This document shows, in pieces, positions 35,088-46,705 of a DNA stretch of 64,000 nt. The translations under genes and the position numbers were made by a program. Positions within the stretch are counted from its first letter, which is position 1, and each line of letters opens with the position of its first letter. The DNA lies in assembly GCA_964059195.1 (NCBI GenBank), contig CAXKWD010000005.1, forward strand, positions 141,137,686 to 141,201,685. The letters run 5' to 3'. Under the pieces are notes generated by a model. That model did not search any database and was not told the DNA's origin. It saw only the letters and a program-made list of their open reading frames with translations. The DNA is from Ectobius pallidus (taxonomy: Eukaryota > Arthropoda > Insecta > Blattodea > Ectobiidae).

Positions 35088-36539
35088 AGGCTCGTGTCCA
35101 CATGAGAGCTGAGAGTGCGAGAAACTCTCAAGAGTACTCTCAGATGGTGTGTCCACTTGAGAGCGCTAGTCGAATCCTGAGAGTATCTGAGAGCAAAACT
35201 CGCGACATTACTCTCAGAACCGTGTCCACTTGAAATAAAGTCGCGCGAGTTTTCGTCTCGCATTTACAAACAAGATGGATGCACAACAATATATTATTCG
35301 TTGTTAATATTAATGTAAGCATTTTATGAGGGCGTGCTGAATGCTTTTAAGTGAGTACATTCATTTAATTACTAAGCGTTTAGAAGAATTTGACAATCTA
35401 ATATTGTCAGAATATCATCAGAACATCATGAAGTATTGGTGAATTCGATAGGCCCACAAATTAACTAAAAAGACATTGAAATGTGATATGAGATTCTTGT
35501 TAAATATAAACTAATTGTGACTTTGTGCTTTTCCGGAATCAAGCATGTGATTTTTAATTTATAGATGTAAATTATTCGAGTGGAGTGATCCTATCAAACT
35601 GTGAATCTAAACTCCATGCATCTACATGAACGGATAGGTCTACTATTTATCCTCTGCGTCCACGAAGACCAAGAGCCAAAAAAGAGTTCCTTGTTGATTG
35701 GTCCTTTAGCACTAGAGCAAAAGCATTTTGTGCATCGCTGTTACATGTCTACTTTTATACGCAATAGACTCATGTACGTCATCTTGGTCCCCTCAAAAGA
35801 ATACAAAGACAACCACCAAGACTGATTACGCTACAGGCGCCGTGTTTCTAAACTCCAATTTGCAGAATATTTAGAATCGTATGTAGTCAACACTAATATT
35901 GTGTTAGTTTGCAACTTAGGCCTATGACGGTCACCGCTGTTCCGGAATTTTGTACCGCAGGAGATCCCTACATGCCTCTAATCTACAAACATGAGGGTCA
36001 CTGCACCCGTTACAGCCTTCTTCGCCTCAGAATATTCTGTAGAGGAATCGATGATCGCCGTAGTGAACCATGGAGATTATCAGTGTTTCATTATGTTTCA
36101 TAAATGAATGTAATGTAAAAATTTTATTATTGTTCAGTAATTCCCTTATGAACTTACTACATTATTTCATGATGAACATATGAACATTAAACGATATTAT
36201 AATCTATTATCATTGAGTTTTATTGGATTTAGATTTAGTTTTTAGAAAATATAAATAAATATTGAAGGCAAATTAAATAATTTTATCATATGGCTTGTTG
36301 GGCATAATAGGCCTATACACATTATCCACTCTCAGAGAACTCTCAGCTATACGAAACAGATTGGTATAGTGCGAGCTGCTCTTGGAGATTGATTGCAAAG
36401 GCGTGTCCACCTGCGAGTTGACTCTCTGAATGCCACTCTCAGCTACCTCTCAGACAGTGCTCTCAGACGCATGTCCACATACCGAAATGGAACTCTCGAG
36501 AGTTTCTCGCACTCTCAGCTCTCATGTGGACACGAGCCT
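35088..36539 (+). mobile_element. 1452-bp DNA element with TCA TSD and 48-bp TIR
   Basis: The first 42 bases (AGGCTCGTGTCCACATGAGA...) are an exact inverted match to the last 42, extended after one mismatch to about 48. TCA flanks both ends (35085-35087, 36540-36542). GTGTCCAC(A/T/C)TGAGAG-like motifs repeat inside both ends, as transposase-binding sites often do. The 3-bp duplication suggests PIF/Harbinger. Inside are only hints of coding: an ATG near 35274 starting MDAQQYII before a stop, and an Arg-rich stretch RPRRPRAKK near 35660. No DDE motif recognised. Near-identical TIRs imply a young insertion. Confidence 0.78.
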
Positions 36540-36669
36540 TCAGTCACGGTTTCCCTATATATACACAATCTCCTTAAAATGTTTGTATCGCAGACAACTG
36601 ATAAGCCGTTATAAGCTTCTTATCATGTACGAGGACTCTAATGGTGCGTTTCTAGTTGCCATAACAACC

Positions 36670-37370
36670 TAATATTAGCAGCTTTGCCATAACATTTCAT
36701 AATCGAACACACAGATATATTTGCTGTAACATAGAAGCAGGCCAAGAGAGGATAATCTTCATTAAATTTATGGAATGTTACAAGAGACTCATGCGTATGT
36801 CAACAGCTCACGTGTGTGACCAGTTGCAGAGGTCTATTGTCAACCTAATCCCAAGTCTCTCATCACTTGTAGGGGTCTCTCGGCTGCTGATTCCCCAAGT
36901 ATTGGTATGACAGACTTCGACTGCGATCAGATGAAGAGCCATTGCACATAATATTCCCAATTTTAGATAATTTGTATCTTAGGCAAAGTTTTGTATAATC
37001 GGCCCTTTCATTGTTTTTTTACCTTTACCTCCCACCCACCCAACCACACAGTTATTGTTCTGTTGGTAAGTTTGGGTTTTACCTAAGTATCAGTCATTAT
37101 AGTAGTCAGATGGAATTTTATTATTGCGAGTAATGCAATCACTACCTCGGCTAAACAACAACAAAAAATTCTAAAATACAAGTAATTCCGTTTTGGCGGA
37201 AAATGATTGCTGTTGTAATTTCATTTATAAAAAGAAACAAAAATTCTAAAAATATTTGTAATACGTTATATAATAAACAACAGGAGATTGACGATGTCTA
37301 AACATGCCAGATTCGAGACAACCTAATTATGAGACGTATCTCAGGAGAAAGCTCAGACTCCTGGGATTAA
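36670..37370. other. no gene recognised
   Basis: AT-rich spacer with no clear elements. Confidence 0.5.
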
Positions 37371-37379
37371 ACCGAGCAC

Positions 37380-37515
37380 TACTATATGGGAAATAGTTCA
37401 AGTGCCCGGGTTGCTGTGGGAAACTCTCGCAGCAGCCGATCCAAGTGGGGTTTTTCGGGGTTTTTCCTCACTCATAAGGTGAATATCGGATCGGAAAGAC
37501 GACCCCTGACAGACA
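37380..37515 (+). mobile_element. SINE-like fragment, family E
   Basis: It contains CCGATCCAAGTGGGGTTTTT, GGGTTTTTCCTCACTCATAA and GGTGAATATCGG. The second phrase matches the minus-strand fragment at 15295-15420. Fragmentary. Confidence 0.5.
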
Positions 37516-38684
37516 GATGACAAAACACAAACAGAGTTACACAGTTCTGTTAGTGCTGAATCAAACAACTGGCTCTAATTATATTACCCACAAGCTTAAA
37601 GTACACAAGAACGAAAAATAGAGCAATAGAACAGAACCACCGAAAAGTTGTTGGGACTGGAATATGACCTGTGGTCGAGGGCTCCGGGGGCTGTGGAGGG
37701 CCAACAAAAGAGTCATCTTTGACATTTTACAAAATGTTTAACACAATTGATAATTTTGAAACATATAATGAATGTATATTTAACTATGTTCATTATGTAC
37801 TATCTACTATTCCTAAATTGCGTCTGCTTACAATTACTCCATTTTCATGGAGAATATAAATTGATCTGGATATGTTCACTATAGTGATCTTGTTGACCTC
37901 TCAATAAAAACTGAAGATTTCATACCCTGTGCGCCCAAATGCATCTTTTTAACACATTCACATCTGGGATCCAGGAAGAGGAAGGACTGAACAGGCGATA
38001 TCATAAGTGATAGACTGTTTTAAAGATTGTGATAGCCATTGTTTTAATGTGTTTTATATGTATTTTATGAATGCTAGATGTGTGTGATCTGGACCCAAAT
38101 ACGGTTCTAAGCAAGGCTGTGTATATTTTCAACTTTTAATATTGTGTTCATTGCCATAATAAAAATTTGCGTAAACATGGATCGTGGACTGGAATGACCA
38201 ACAACTGTGATCGACTGTAGAAGTCTCGTTTCCACAATTCCCAAGTTCCTATACGTACGAGCATGCCTACGCCTGTAATAGGCAGTCAGAGCCTCCCCGC
38301 CCTGCTGGTCCTAATTCGAACCTCTTGTCCATGACAGTGATGGGCTGCAGAAGAAACATATCTGGCTATTCGTATGTTGTACATGCGTAAAAGCCTACCT
38401 TATCTGTGTTATCTCCCGCCTTTCTATTCTCAATTTGTAGGGCTGAGTAGAACTCGTTTTATATTGCCTAGTTCATGGGTTCTTTACCAGCTCAGATCGA
38501 TTGTTTTATGTGTGCGTAGATTTGACAGTCCCTTGACTGTAGATATAAGGGCATGTAAAAGAACTTCTGCAGGACGAAATTCCGGCATACCGGTAACCAT
38601 TACAGGCCTATGGGGCAGTACATAACCGTCAGTAGACAATCATAAACAAAAATAAATATATTCTCAAGGCTGCTTACATTTGTG

Positions 38685-39062
38685 ATCAACTGTAGGAGCC
38701 TCGCGTCCAGCTATTCCCAAGTTACTTATACATACGATTACCGCCCTGTCTGTGACCTGCTGTAGGAGCCACATGTCTGGTGGCTATTCATATCGTCAAG
38801 AGGTTCGCCCTATCTGTGATCTGTCGTAAAGTCCTCATCATGACCATCTAATTCAGTGATCTGCTGTACAGGCCTTGTCCTTGGTTATTCACAAATAACG
38901 CATGGGAACGAGTGCCCCTCCCCCATGTCTGTGATCTGCTGTAGAGGCCTTGTGCATGGCTACTAAGAAGTCGCGCATGCGTACAAGGCCCGCCCACGTC
39001 TGTGATCGGCTGTTGGAGTCTCACGCCCGGCTATTCCCAAGTCGCAACACGTGCAGTGCGGG
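38685..39062 (+). repeat. degenerate ~70-bp minisatellite
   Basis: Repeated phrase TGTGATCTGCTGTAGAGGCC followed by GGCTATTC(C/A)CAAGTCGC-like text and CCGCCC(T/A)GTC. Starts are visible near 38684, 38752, 38817, 38859, 38931 and 39001. One more diverged unit lies around 38207. Units differ by substitutions and small deletions. Confidence 0.75.
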
Positions 39063-39471
39063 CAGCTAGCTCAGCAGGGGCAGGGAGGGAAGTTCTGTTG
39101 GATCGATAAGGACTCAGCTGCCTAGAGGTATGGGGGGTGAAGGGGACTTTGGAATGGCAACCGCTTCCGACGTGGACACTCCAGGGTTGCCTGTATTTAG
39201 GTACAGTACTATAAAACATACGTATCGAGGGTGCTACAGTAAACGTACTTTCGTTCATTTAATGAAAAAGTAACAAACGAGCGTAGTGAGAGAATAATAT
39301 TGTAAAATACACAATGGTACTGAGTCGCTAATTTAATAAATTATTGTTATTTTGGAGTTGCTCATGCCAGTAATTTAATTACTATCTACCTGTAAATATT
39401 CTATATTTTACCTAATGTTTGTTTAAGGGTATTCTCTATGATTAAAATCTGAAAACAAAATGAGAACAACA

Positions 39472-39727
39472 ATTGAAGCGTTTACTTTTATAAGGGTCTA
39501 AGTGCCAAAATCATGATTGTGTAGAAAACAAGATATAGAGTCACAGAAACGCATGCTGGACATAGACCCAGCGCTGTATCTAGGAATTTATTGCTACTAA
39601 CGTGGCTTTCCCTGGACCTTGGACCCTTCTGGAATGCAATGGTCTGAGTACATAGATCCATTTAAAATTAACAGCTGAAAAATCATGGTTTTGGCACTTA
39701 GACCCTTATAAAAGTAAACGCTTCAAT
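39472..39727. mobile_element. 256-bp MITE with 44-bp TIR
   Basis: ATTGAAGCGTTTACTTTTAT and the following bases to position 44 are mirrored at the right end with one mismatch. No TSD could be fixed by eye, so the superfamily is open. Non-coding. Confidence 0.8.
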
Positions 39728-39770
39728 AATCGTTTACACTTTCGAATGCTTGCTAGTCGTTAAAGTTATT

Positions 39771-40823
39771 AAGTGCCAGTATGGTACTTTATGAGATTGT
39801 GTGTGGGGACGAAAAATGTCTGTCCGTCTGTCTGTCCGTCCGTCCGTCCGTCCGTGTATCTGTACGCGCCATAAGTCAAATACGCTTTTTTGGATTTTCG
39901 TGAAACTTGGAAAACACATTTATAATGTCTATGGGAAGAACCCTATTGATATTGAACCAAATCGGTTCACCGGTACCGGAGTAATGCCCAATTTAGTGCC
40001 TATTTTAATAGATTATGGCGCCTTTCTATTAGAAATACGCTGTAACTCAAATACGCTGTATCGGATTTCCTTGAAACTTGGTATACGCATTTATGACGTA
40101 AATGAGAAGCGCCCTATTGAATTTGAACCTAATCTGTTGACCGGTACCGGAGTAAAACCCAATTTAGTGTCTATTTTAAAGGCGCAATAACTCAAATACG
40201 CTTTATCGGATATTTATGAAACTTCGTATAAGCATTTATAATGTTCATGGGAAGACGTCTATTGATATTGGATGAAATCGGTTGAACTGTTTCGGAGTAA
40301 TGCTCAATTTAGTGTCTATTTTATGATAATATACGTATTCGAAAGAATTTATATAAAAAAAAAAAAAGCAAACCAGTTATCTTGACAACATAGTCAATTG
40401 TTTTACTGTGATATTATAGGGCTTTGAAAATTAAAATACAGTTAGCTATGACCAAAAACCCTATTGTTTTACATGCGCTTATCGAACTAGACCGTTAAAC
40501 TGACTCAGATGGCCGAGATGGTAAAGTCTTGGCCTTATATTCTGGAGTTCCATGGTTCAATTCCCAAAACCTACCAATTTCACTTCTTTTTTTATTTTTA
40601 TGTGAGTGTGCGATTGTCAAGATATCACAAATCTGTACAGTTCAGATGATGCTGGAAGATTTTAATCTGATTATAAAAAAAACTAGACCTTTGTTCGTCC
40701 CATGAATAAATCTGGAGCTTAACTTGGAAATCATTTTAAAAAGACATATTCTGCATATCATAATTGCAGTCATAACTGATTAAACAAAACATACTGGCAC
40801 TTTCTTACATCAGTTTACCTGAT
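39771..40823 (+). mobile_element. GGAC-microsatellite repeat with tRNA-like segment, copy 2
   Basis: Fullest copy. The left end is AAGTGCCAGTATGGTACTTT; the right end CATACTGGCACTT is its inverted counterpart. Inside are (GTCC)n near 39820-39855, three tandem units starting near 39880, 40048 and 40193, and a tRNA-like segment at 40500-40575 (box A-like GATGGCCGAGATGGTAAAG, box B-like GGTTCAATTCCC). A 129-codon frame (39801-40190) parallels the 137-codon frame of copy 1. The function of the frame is unknown and it may simply reflect recent common origin. Confidence 0.78.
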
Positions 40824-40829
40824 TCTATT

Positions 40830-41436
40830 ATTAGATGTTATTATTAAAACTATTTTAATATTGTGAATGCGTGAAAACAAAAGACTTCAGTCCATTTTTA
40901 AGGCAGGGATAGGCAGAATGGTTTTTCTGTAAACATGAAGTTGAGTGCAGTGACGAATCACGATTTTCCCATTTCCCTTCAGCTCTGTCGTAATATATAT
41001 ATTTTTTTATTTACCAGTTAAAAGCTCACTTCTTCCATCAAGTCGTGGTGGGTTACATATCCTTTTTTTTTCGTAATCGGTGGATGCCCATCCCAATAAA
41101 AATACGTCGACATTTCGCCAACAAATACTAAAGATATTTCGAAATTTTAGAGTAATGTTACGATTGGTTTGTTAGTTTTATGTTATTCAACGACGGGGAA
41201 GTACAGCAACTTAAGCCAGGATCAAAATCTTCTTATGAAATATACACGAATACCAGAAATATAATGAAATTGAGGCTAGAACAGGTAGATAATTCTATCT
41301 TCGGAAACAGTAAGCAATAGAAGAAGAAAAAGCAATAGCCATTCTTACAATTCCAGTTGTTTTTAACTTTCTGTATTGTGAATACAAGTCGATACATTAT
41401 TAACTTTTATGTATGTAATATTATAACGAAAACTAA
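40830..41436. other. no gene recognised
   Basis: AT-rich spacer between two elements. Confidence 0.5.
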
Positions 41437-41438
41437 TA

Positions 41439-42443
41439 CAGGGTGCGGCAAAACATCCTCCCTATTTTAAAGTTCAAATAAAAAACACATGAATCAAAAT
41501 AAAGAAGCTGTATTAACATGAATGATTCTACACAGTGGGAAGTTTCATGATTTAAACAATGAGTCACTTGAGTGGTGTCCTTCACTATCAATGCATTGTT
41601 GAATGCGACTTCGGAAATTCTCCATCGTTCTAACCAACATTTCTTGAGGAATAAGACCAATCTCTTCCAGTATTGCATTTCTTAGGGCTGGCAGAGTCCT
41701 CGGCCAATGTTTAAACACCTCACCCTTAAGATATCCTCACAGAAAATAATCGCAGGGTGTAAGGTCTGGTGATCGTGCTGGCCAGGAAATGTCGCCATGT
41801 AAAGAAATTAAGCGCCCGGGAAACATCTGTCTCAGCACTTGGAGAGAAATCCGAGCTGTGTGAGCGGTGGCTTCGTCCTGCTGAAACCATACCTGTTCAG
41901 TTGGCAGTGTATTGAGTCTTGGCGAAAAAAATGTGTTGATCATGTGAGTGTATCTTTCAGAGATTACTGTCACAGTAGCACCATCCTCTTCAAAAAAGTA
42001 AGGACCAATATCCCGACTCTTCCAACTGCGCACCATACAGTAACACGGTTGCTATGCAGAGGTTTTTTATGAAGTTCAAGAGGGTTCTGTCCACTCCCAT
42101 AACGGAAATTTTGCTTATTAACACATCCAGATAAGTGAAAATGTGCTTCATTACTAAATAGGACCACAGCATCTTCTGGTACAGCTTCAAGGATGTTTGC
42201 ATTTGACCTCACATGATTTTCATAATCACGTTGACACAATTGATATGGTGAATCTTGCTATAAGAGCACGGAGACGGGATTAAGGTCTATTGACACTTAG
42301 CAGTGAGGTGAACTAATGTATTATACTGAAAACCCTAAATTCCCACTGTGTAGATGTTGTTGATATTAAAAAAGTTTCTTTATTTTGATCCATCTGTTTT
42401 TTATTTGAATTTTAAAATAGGGAGGATGTTTTGCCGCACCCTT
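41439..42443 (-). mobile_element. mariner-type element (DD41D), internally deleted
   Basis: TIRs GGGTGCGGCAAAACATCCTC extend about 45 bases and are flanked by TA at 41437-41438 and 42444-42445. At 1005 bp the element is shorter than complete mariners of this type, and the transposase begins already in the catalytic domain, so the DNA-binding half is deleted. Confidence 0.88.
41545..42239 (-). pseudogene. mariner transposase, DD41D type, catalytic half
   Basis: Minus strand: RDYENHVRSNANILEAVPED, then VVLFSNEAHFHLSGCVNKQN, a frameshift near 42005, GPYFFEEDGATVTVISERYT, VWFQQDEATAHTARISLQVL and WPARSPDLTPCDYFL. Next come an in-frame TGA where a Trp is expected, then GYLKGEVFKHWPRTL and a natural stop at 41545. 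Counting from the Asp of QQD to the Asp of PCD gives 41 intervening residues (DD41D spacing, as in the rosa-like lineage). The first catalytic Asp, expected in F-S-D-E, is Asn. Three independent lesions make it dead. Confidence 0.9.
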
Positions 42444-42588
42444 TACATGCCCTATTCCTAAAATAAAATCTACAATTATATTTGTGCATTTGCATTGTGG
42501 TAAAGAATGCTACAAGACCATGGCAACTCAAAGCTAAGGAATACAGGTTAGTACATTGGTGTGCTCTCATACCACTTATGGTCATAAC

Positions 42589-42974
42589 CATAGGCGTAGC
42601 CAGGCCGACCATATGGGGGGGGTTATAACATCCGCGGGGTCTGGCGAGTATGGAAGGAGAGGGGGGTCCGGGGGCCCTCCCCCGGAAAATTTTAAAAATT
42701 AAGATGCAAAATAACGAGTTTTAAGCTTCCGGGGGTTCTCCCACGGAAAATTTTAAAAATTAAGATGCAAAATAACAAGTTTTAAGCTTTCGGGGGTCCT
42801 TCCCCGGAAAATTTTAAAAATTAAGACGCAAAATAACGAGTTTTAAGCTTCCCACGCTTTATACTTGTATTAAGCAATTTATGGGCAGACTTAAAAAAAT
42901 TATACAATTTTCCTTTTTTTAATCAATGGGGGGGGGGTTCAAACCCCCAAACCCCCCCCCTCGCTACGCCTATG
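42589..42974. mobile_element. hAT MITE with internal tandem repeats
   Basis: Inverted ends CATAGGCGTAGC...GCTACGCCTATG are flanked by an exact 8-bp repeat GTCATAAC (42581-42588, 42975-42982), typical of hAT. Inside, from about 42668 to 42850, a ~61-bp unit (CCGGGGG...CCGGAAAATTTTAAAAATTA...GAGTTTTAAGCTT) is repeated three times. A poly-G/poly-C pair near 42928-42960 can pair across its own spacer. 386 bp, non-coding. Confidence 0.9.
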
Positions 42975-42999
42975 GTCATAACAATAAACTAGAACAAAC

Positions 43000-44030
43000 C
43001 TTCCACATTCGAAAACATTTAAACCGCGACATCATGACCATGAAAATAAGAAATATAAATTATATTACATAATTATATGGTTGATAAAAAGAAATTCTCA
43101 ATATTTAACAGATCGTTACCCTTTTTTAATTACCCCTCAATCATTATCAGCACTGTGCATTATGCAACCATAAAGAGTCGTCAATATTTTGTTATACTAG
43201 TAGGAAGAACTAAATCGTTAAGTTATTTTAAGCTAAGAATCTGAAACATTTTAAGGCAACGGTGGATTTGTCTTCGGTCAATTTTTTACTACTAAATTAC
43301 TGACATTTTTTCTTTGAGGAAACATATACTAGTACCTTTTAATCCTGAAATTACGTTAAGCGGTAAAACAATCATTAGAGTGTTTTCACTTAATTTTTTT
43401 TTTTTATAATCTGTAGCATAACCCCATAAATGGATACATTAATATACACATGCTTTTGAAAAATTGCGAAATAAACTTTTTCTGAGACAATCTAAAGGAA
43501 AAATTATGTTGACTTTCGTAGAAGAAAAAAGTACTCTTGATATTTTATTTCAAATAATTTTAAGAGAACTCTTTTTTTATCTAAATCTAGACCCATTAGT
43601 CTTACGGACTTCGTTAGGACTACATCCTGTAAACTGAAATTCATAATGTTTGTTTTAGAGTCGTGTCTGGAGGAAGAATTGTAGAGTCTCGCTTTGTTTT
43701 AGAAACTCAGAACGCGGTTACAGTCGTACTGTTATGTCTGTCACAGGGGCAGATAGCAGAATATTGACCGCTAGCCACAAGGCGCTTAGATAAAACAGCG
43801 GCCTGTCACAATAGCGACCGTATTTAAAATACAAAGATAATGCATGTCAGCTGATACGTCAAAGGGGTTGTTATATAAACGTACCACTGCCGTGCATAAG
43901 CAATACTAAACTTCCATATCTGACAGACAGACTAATGATTAGGGACAGTAACAATTACTTTTTTATTTAAAAATCCATAAAAAATATTTCTCTAAAACAA
44001 TATAAGCTATAAATAATATTTTTAAGCCTC
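43000..44030. other. no gene recognised
   Basis: Mostly AT-rich. A GC-richer part near 43660-43900 has no open frame or repeat partner that I noticed. Confidence 0.5.
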
Positions 44031-44039
44031 AATTAAGTT

Positions 44040-44415
44040 TTTAATTCGGCTATATTTATACTCGTTTGGGCATCGAGGCCTTATCAGAGTTCAGGTTCTG
44101 TGTCTATATCAACTATTGATGCTGAGTATTTTCTATTGTTGATCTGTTTTATGGCGCCAGTAAATTTCAATTGATATTAATTTCAGAGAATATGAACAGG
44201 ATGAAATAAATATCCAATTCGGAATTTGCCTTTACAACTGATGAAACCATATAATAAAATGTCAAATTGACCCGCCACGGTGTTTGAACCTGGGATATCC
44301 CGAATACGAGTCCATGACGTTACCATCTTGATCATTTCGCTTGAGGAGCCTGAATTAATACGATTTGAAAATAACATGTTTCTATCTTCAATAAGAAAAT
44401 TATAAGTCATACAAG
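44040..44415 (-). mobile_element. repeat with tRNA-like segment, partner at 63715-63960
   Basis: The phrases TTCAGG(T/A)TCTGTGTCTATA, TCTATTGTTG, CAGTAAATTTCAA and TATCCAATTCGG occur in order here and at 63715-63960. On the minus strand about 44255-44345 there is a tRNA-like stretch with GATGGTAACGTCATGGACTC and box B-like GGTTCAAACACC, similar to that in the GGAC repeat at 12.0 kb. Confidence 0.65.
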
Positions 44416-44950
44416 ATTTACTGAAATTGTAAACTTAAACTTTTTGAATTTCTGGCAAAAATTGCAACATGCTTAAAGGAGTTTCAGGCTGTTTTGGCAA
44501 AAATTGTAATAGACTTCATTTTATGAACGGAAAATTTATTAAAGCTTATAATAGGAATTGGAATTAGGAATATGAAGAGGATATAACTGTTCCTTTTTAA
44601 TTGTTGAGAGTATAAACATTGAAACCTAATTTGTTTCAAGAGGAGAGATGAACTTTCCCAATTAAAAACTACATACATTTTTTTGTTAACATCCATCAAT
44701 TTCCAGTCATATATTATACATAGATAAATAAACGTGAAAAGAGGAGGTTCGTGTGGGTGAACATTTCATAACAATTCGTTCCCACCAATTTATGCATTTA
44801 CCCTTTTTCCCTAGGGTAGAGTTAGGGCCACCCGATACAGCATTGTTTATGGTAATTTTTACATTTATTTATTTGTGTATTTATTTATTTATGCATTTAT
44901 TTATCTACCTAACTATGCTCCTCCGTGTTAAGGGCATCAAACTAATGTGG

Positions 44951-45050
44951 ACTAGAATTGAATCAATTATAAAAAATAGATTCAATACATTATAAATGAA
45001 TACTAGAATTGAATCAATTATAAAAAATAGATTCAATACATTATAAATGA
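44951..45050 (+). repeat. perfect 51-bp tandem duplication
   Basis: The unit beginning ACTAGAATTGAATCAATTAT is present twice with no differences (44951-45001, 45002-45050). Identity indicates a very recent event. The flanking 44860-44905 stretch is an (ATTT)n-like run. Confidence 0.95.
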
Positions 45051-45059
45051 TTCCATAGC

Positions 45060-46480
45060 ACTTAACGTAATTTCAGGATGGAAAAAGTACGAGTTTATAT
45101 TTCTTCAAAGATAAAATGCCAGCAATTTTAGTAGTAAAATATTTACCGGAGACCAATCCACCTTGCTTTAAAATGTTGCAGACTGTTACCCTCTTAAAGA
45201 ATTAGTTTTCTTACTATTAAAACAAAATTTTAACGACTACTTATGGTATGCATAAAGTATAGTGCCGTTAATGACTGTGAAGTAATTGAAAATTTCACTC
45301 CTTCATACTATTATTGACATACCTTTCTGCCTCTCGAATCAGTATACTTACAAAACAGTTCGATTAAAAATATATTCAACTTATAACAACATGTAATTGA
45401 AATACATAAATTAAAAAAATATATATAACAATGATTTGTCAGTACATGGCTTTTTTGTGTATAATTATTGTTTCACAGGTTACTATCTTATTTGAAAGAG
45501 AGAAGGGCAGATCAATACTGTTTGCAAAGTGAGCAAAAATGCTGGGATTACTCCGCGAGGCCCTATATTTCAAAATGTGGTTTTAATTCTTTCGAACATT
45601 TCAAATACATTTCTCTACTTATGGTAGGCATGGATGTAGCCCGGGACTCTCAAATTAAAAAAAAAATTACCAAAATTGCACTGAAATAAAATGCATTTCT
45701 CATTTAGTGTTCTTAAATAAAGTGTTTAATTAATCTACCTTTATGATATTTTATATTAGATTAACATTATATTAAAATAGATGAACCAACAGTGCCCTTT
45801 TATAAGGAAAAATATAATTTAGAAGACATCGAAGTACGAGGCATAATGGTGGGTACAAGGGGAACTATCCCTCACTACTTCAAGATCTGGGAGTCCCAGC
45901 ATCCACCTTTAAAGAAATTGTCTTACAAGCTTTGAAGTTTTCTATAAGAATACTTAGACACCATCTGTATTCAAAACAGTAGATTTCTTATTTCTTCTTC
46001 TTCTTTAGTGATAAACCTATAATACATTTATACTGCATGTGTTATGATATTCTATGTCAATTGGCAGCCTCTGATGTAGAGAAAGATTGTTAAAATAAAA
46101 TAAAAAAATTACAGTTACAGCCTTTTTTCAAAGTGTTGTTATTTTGAAACAGTAAAAGGTGAGGTATGTGTTTAAAAAAGCTATTTTCTTTGTGACTGAG
46201 AAAAGAAGTCGAGATGAAATTTTCAGTCTTAATTTTACAAAAAAGAATCGAGACAGTACCCTCAGACCCACCGGTGGGCCCCTCCCAAACCAAAATCCTG
46301 GGTACGTCCCTGACTGATGATCTCCAAATGTATTATGCAAACTAACAAATAAATTCATCATTTCAACATTCATCCCCAGTTTTAGCTATACGAGATGAAC
46401 AGAAGACTCCAAGTTTATTTACTTCGCTAAACTAAAACTAAACTCCGTGGCCCACCACCCAACAGCTGCGTCATTTACCA
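45060..46480. other. no gene recognised; possible lone hAT-like end
   Basis: The only structured item is GGGTACGTCCCTG at 46300-46312. Its reverse complement CAGGGACGTACCCAGG resembles a hAT terminus, but no partner end was found. A 73-codon frame at 45468-45689 begins just after a TTTCACAG but is not recognisable. Confidence 0.4.
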
Positions 46481-46494
46481 CAGCCAGATGGCAG

Positions 46495-46705
46495 GATTGG
46501 GGGCATGTGGTCAGCATGCCGACACCCACGGCCGTTAATGGTCGCTAGTTCTCTATGAAGTAGCTTTTCATTTTGAATCACGAAGCTGGGTGCACCCCTG
46601 CCAGGGCTCCCTACCTCAGAAAAATCCGAAAAGGTACCGGGGATCGAACCCGGGCAGACGGATCTGTAGTCAGCGACGCTAACCACAAGACCACGCCGGC
46701 GGTCT
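46495..46705 (-). mobile_element. tRNA-derived SINE, family C (copy 2)
   Basis: The minus strand has GGTCTTGTGGTTAGCGTCGC, a near-canonical box B (GGGTTCGATCCCCGG) and a body ending in GAGGTAGGGAGCCCTGGCAG. It matches 26880-27085. This copy preserves the promoter boxes better. Confidence 0.88.

Noticed and set aside
46297..46312. hAT-like end GGGTACGTCCCTG
   Set aside because: No partner terminus or 8-bp duplication found, so no element could be delimited.
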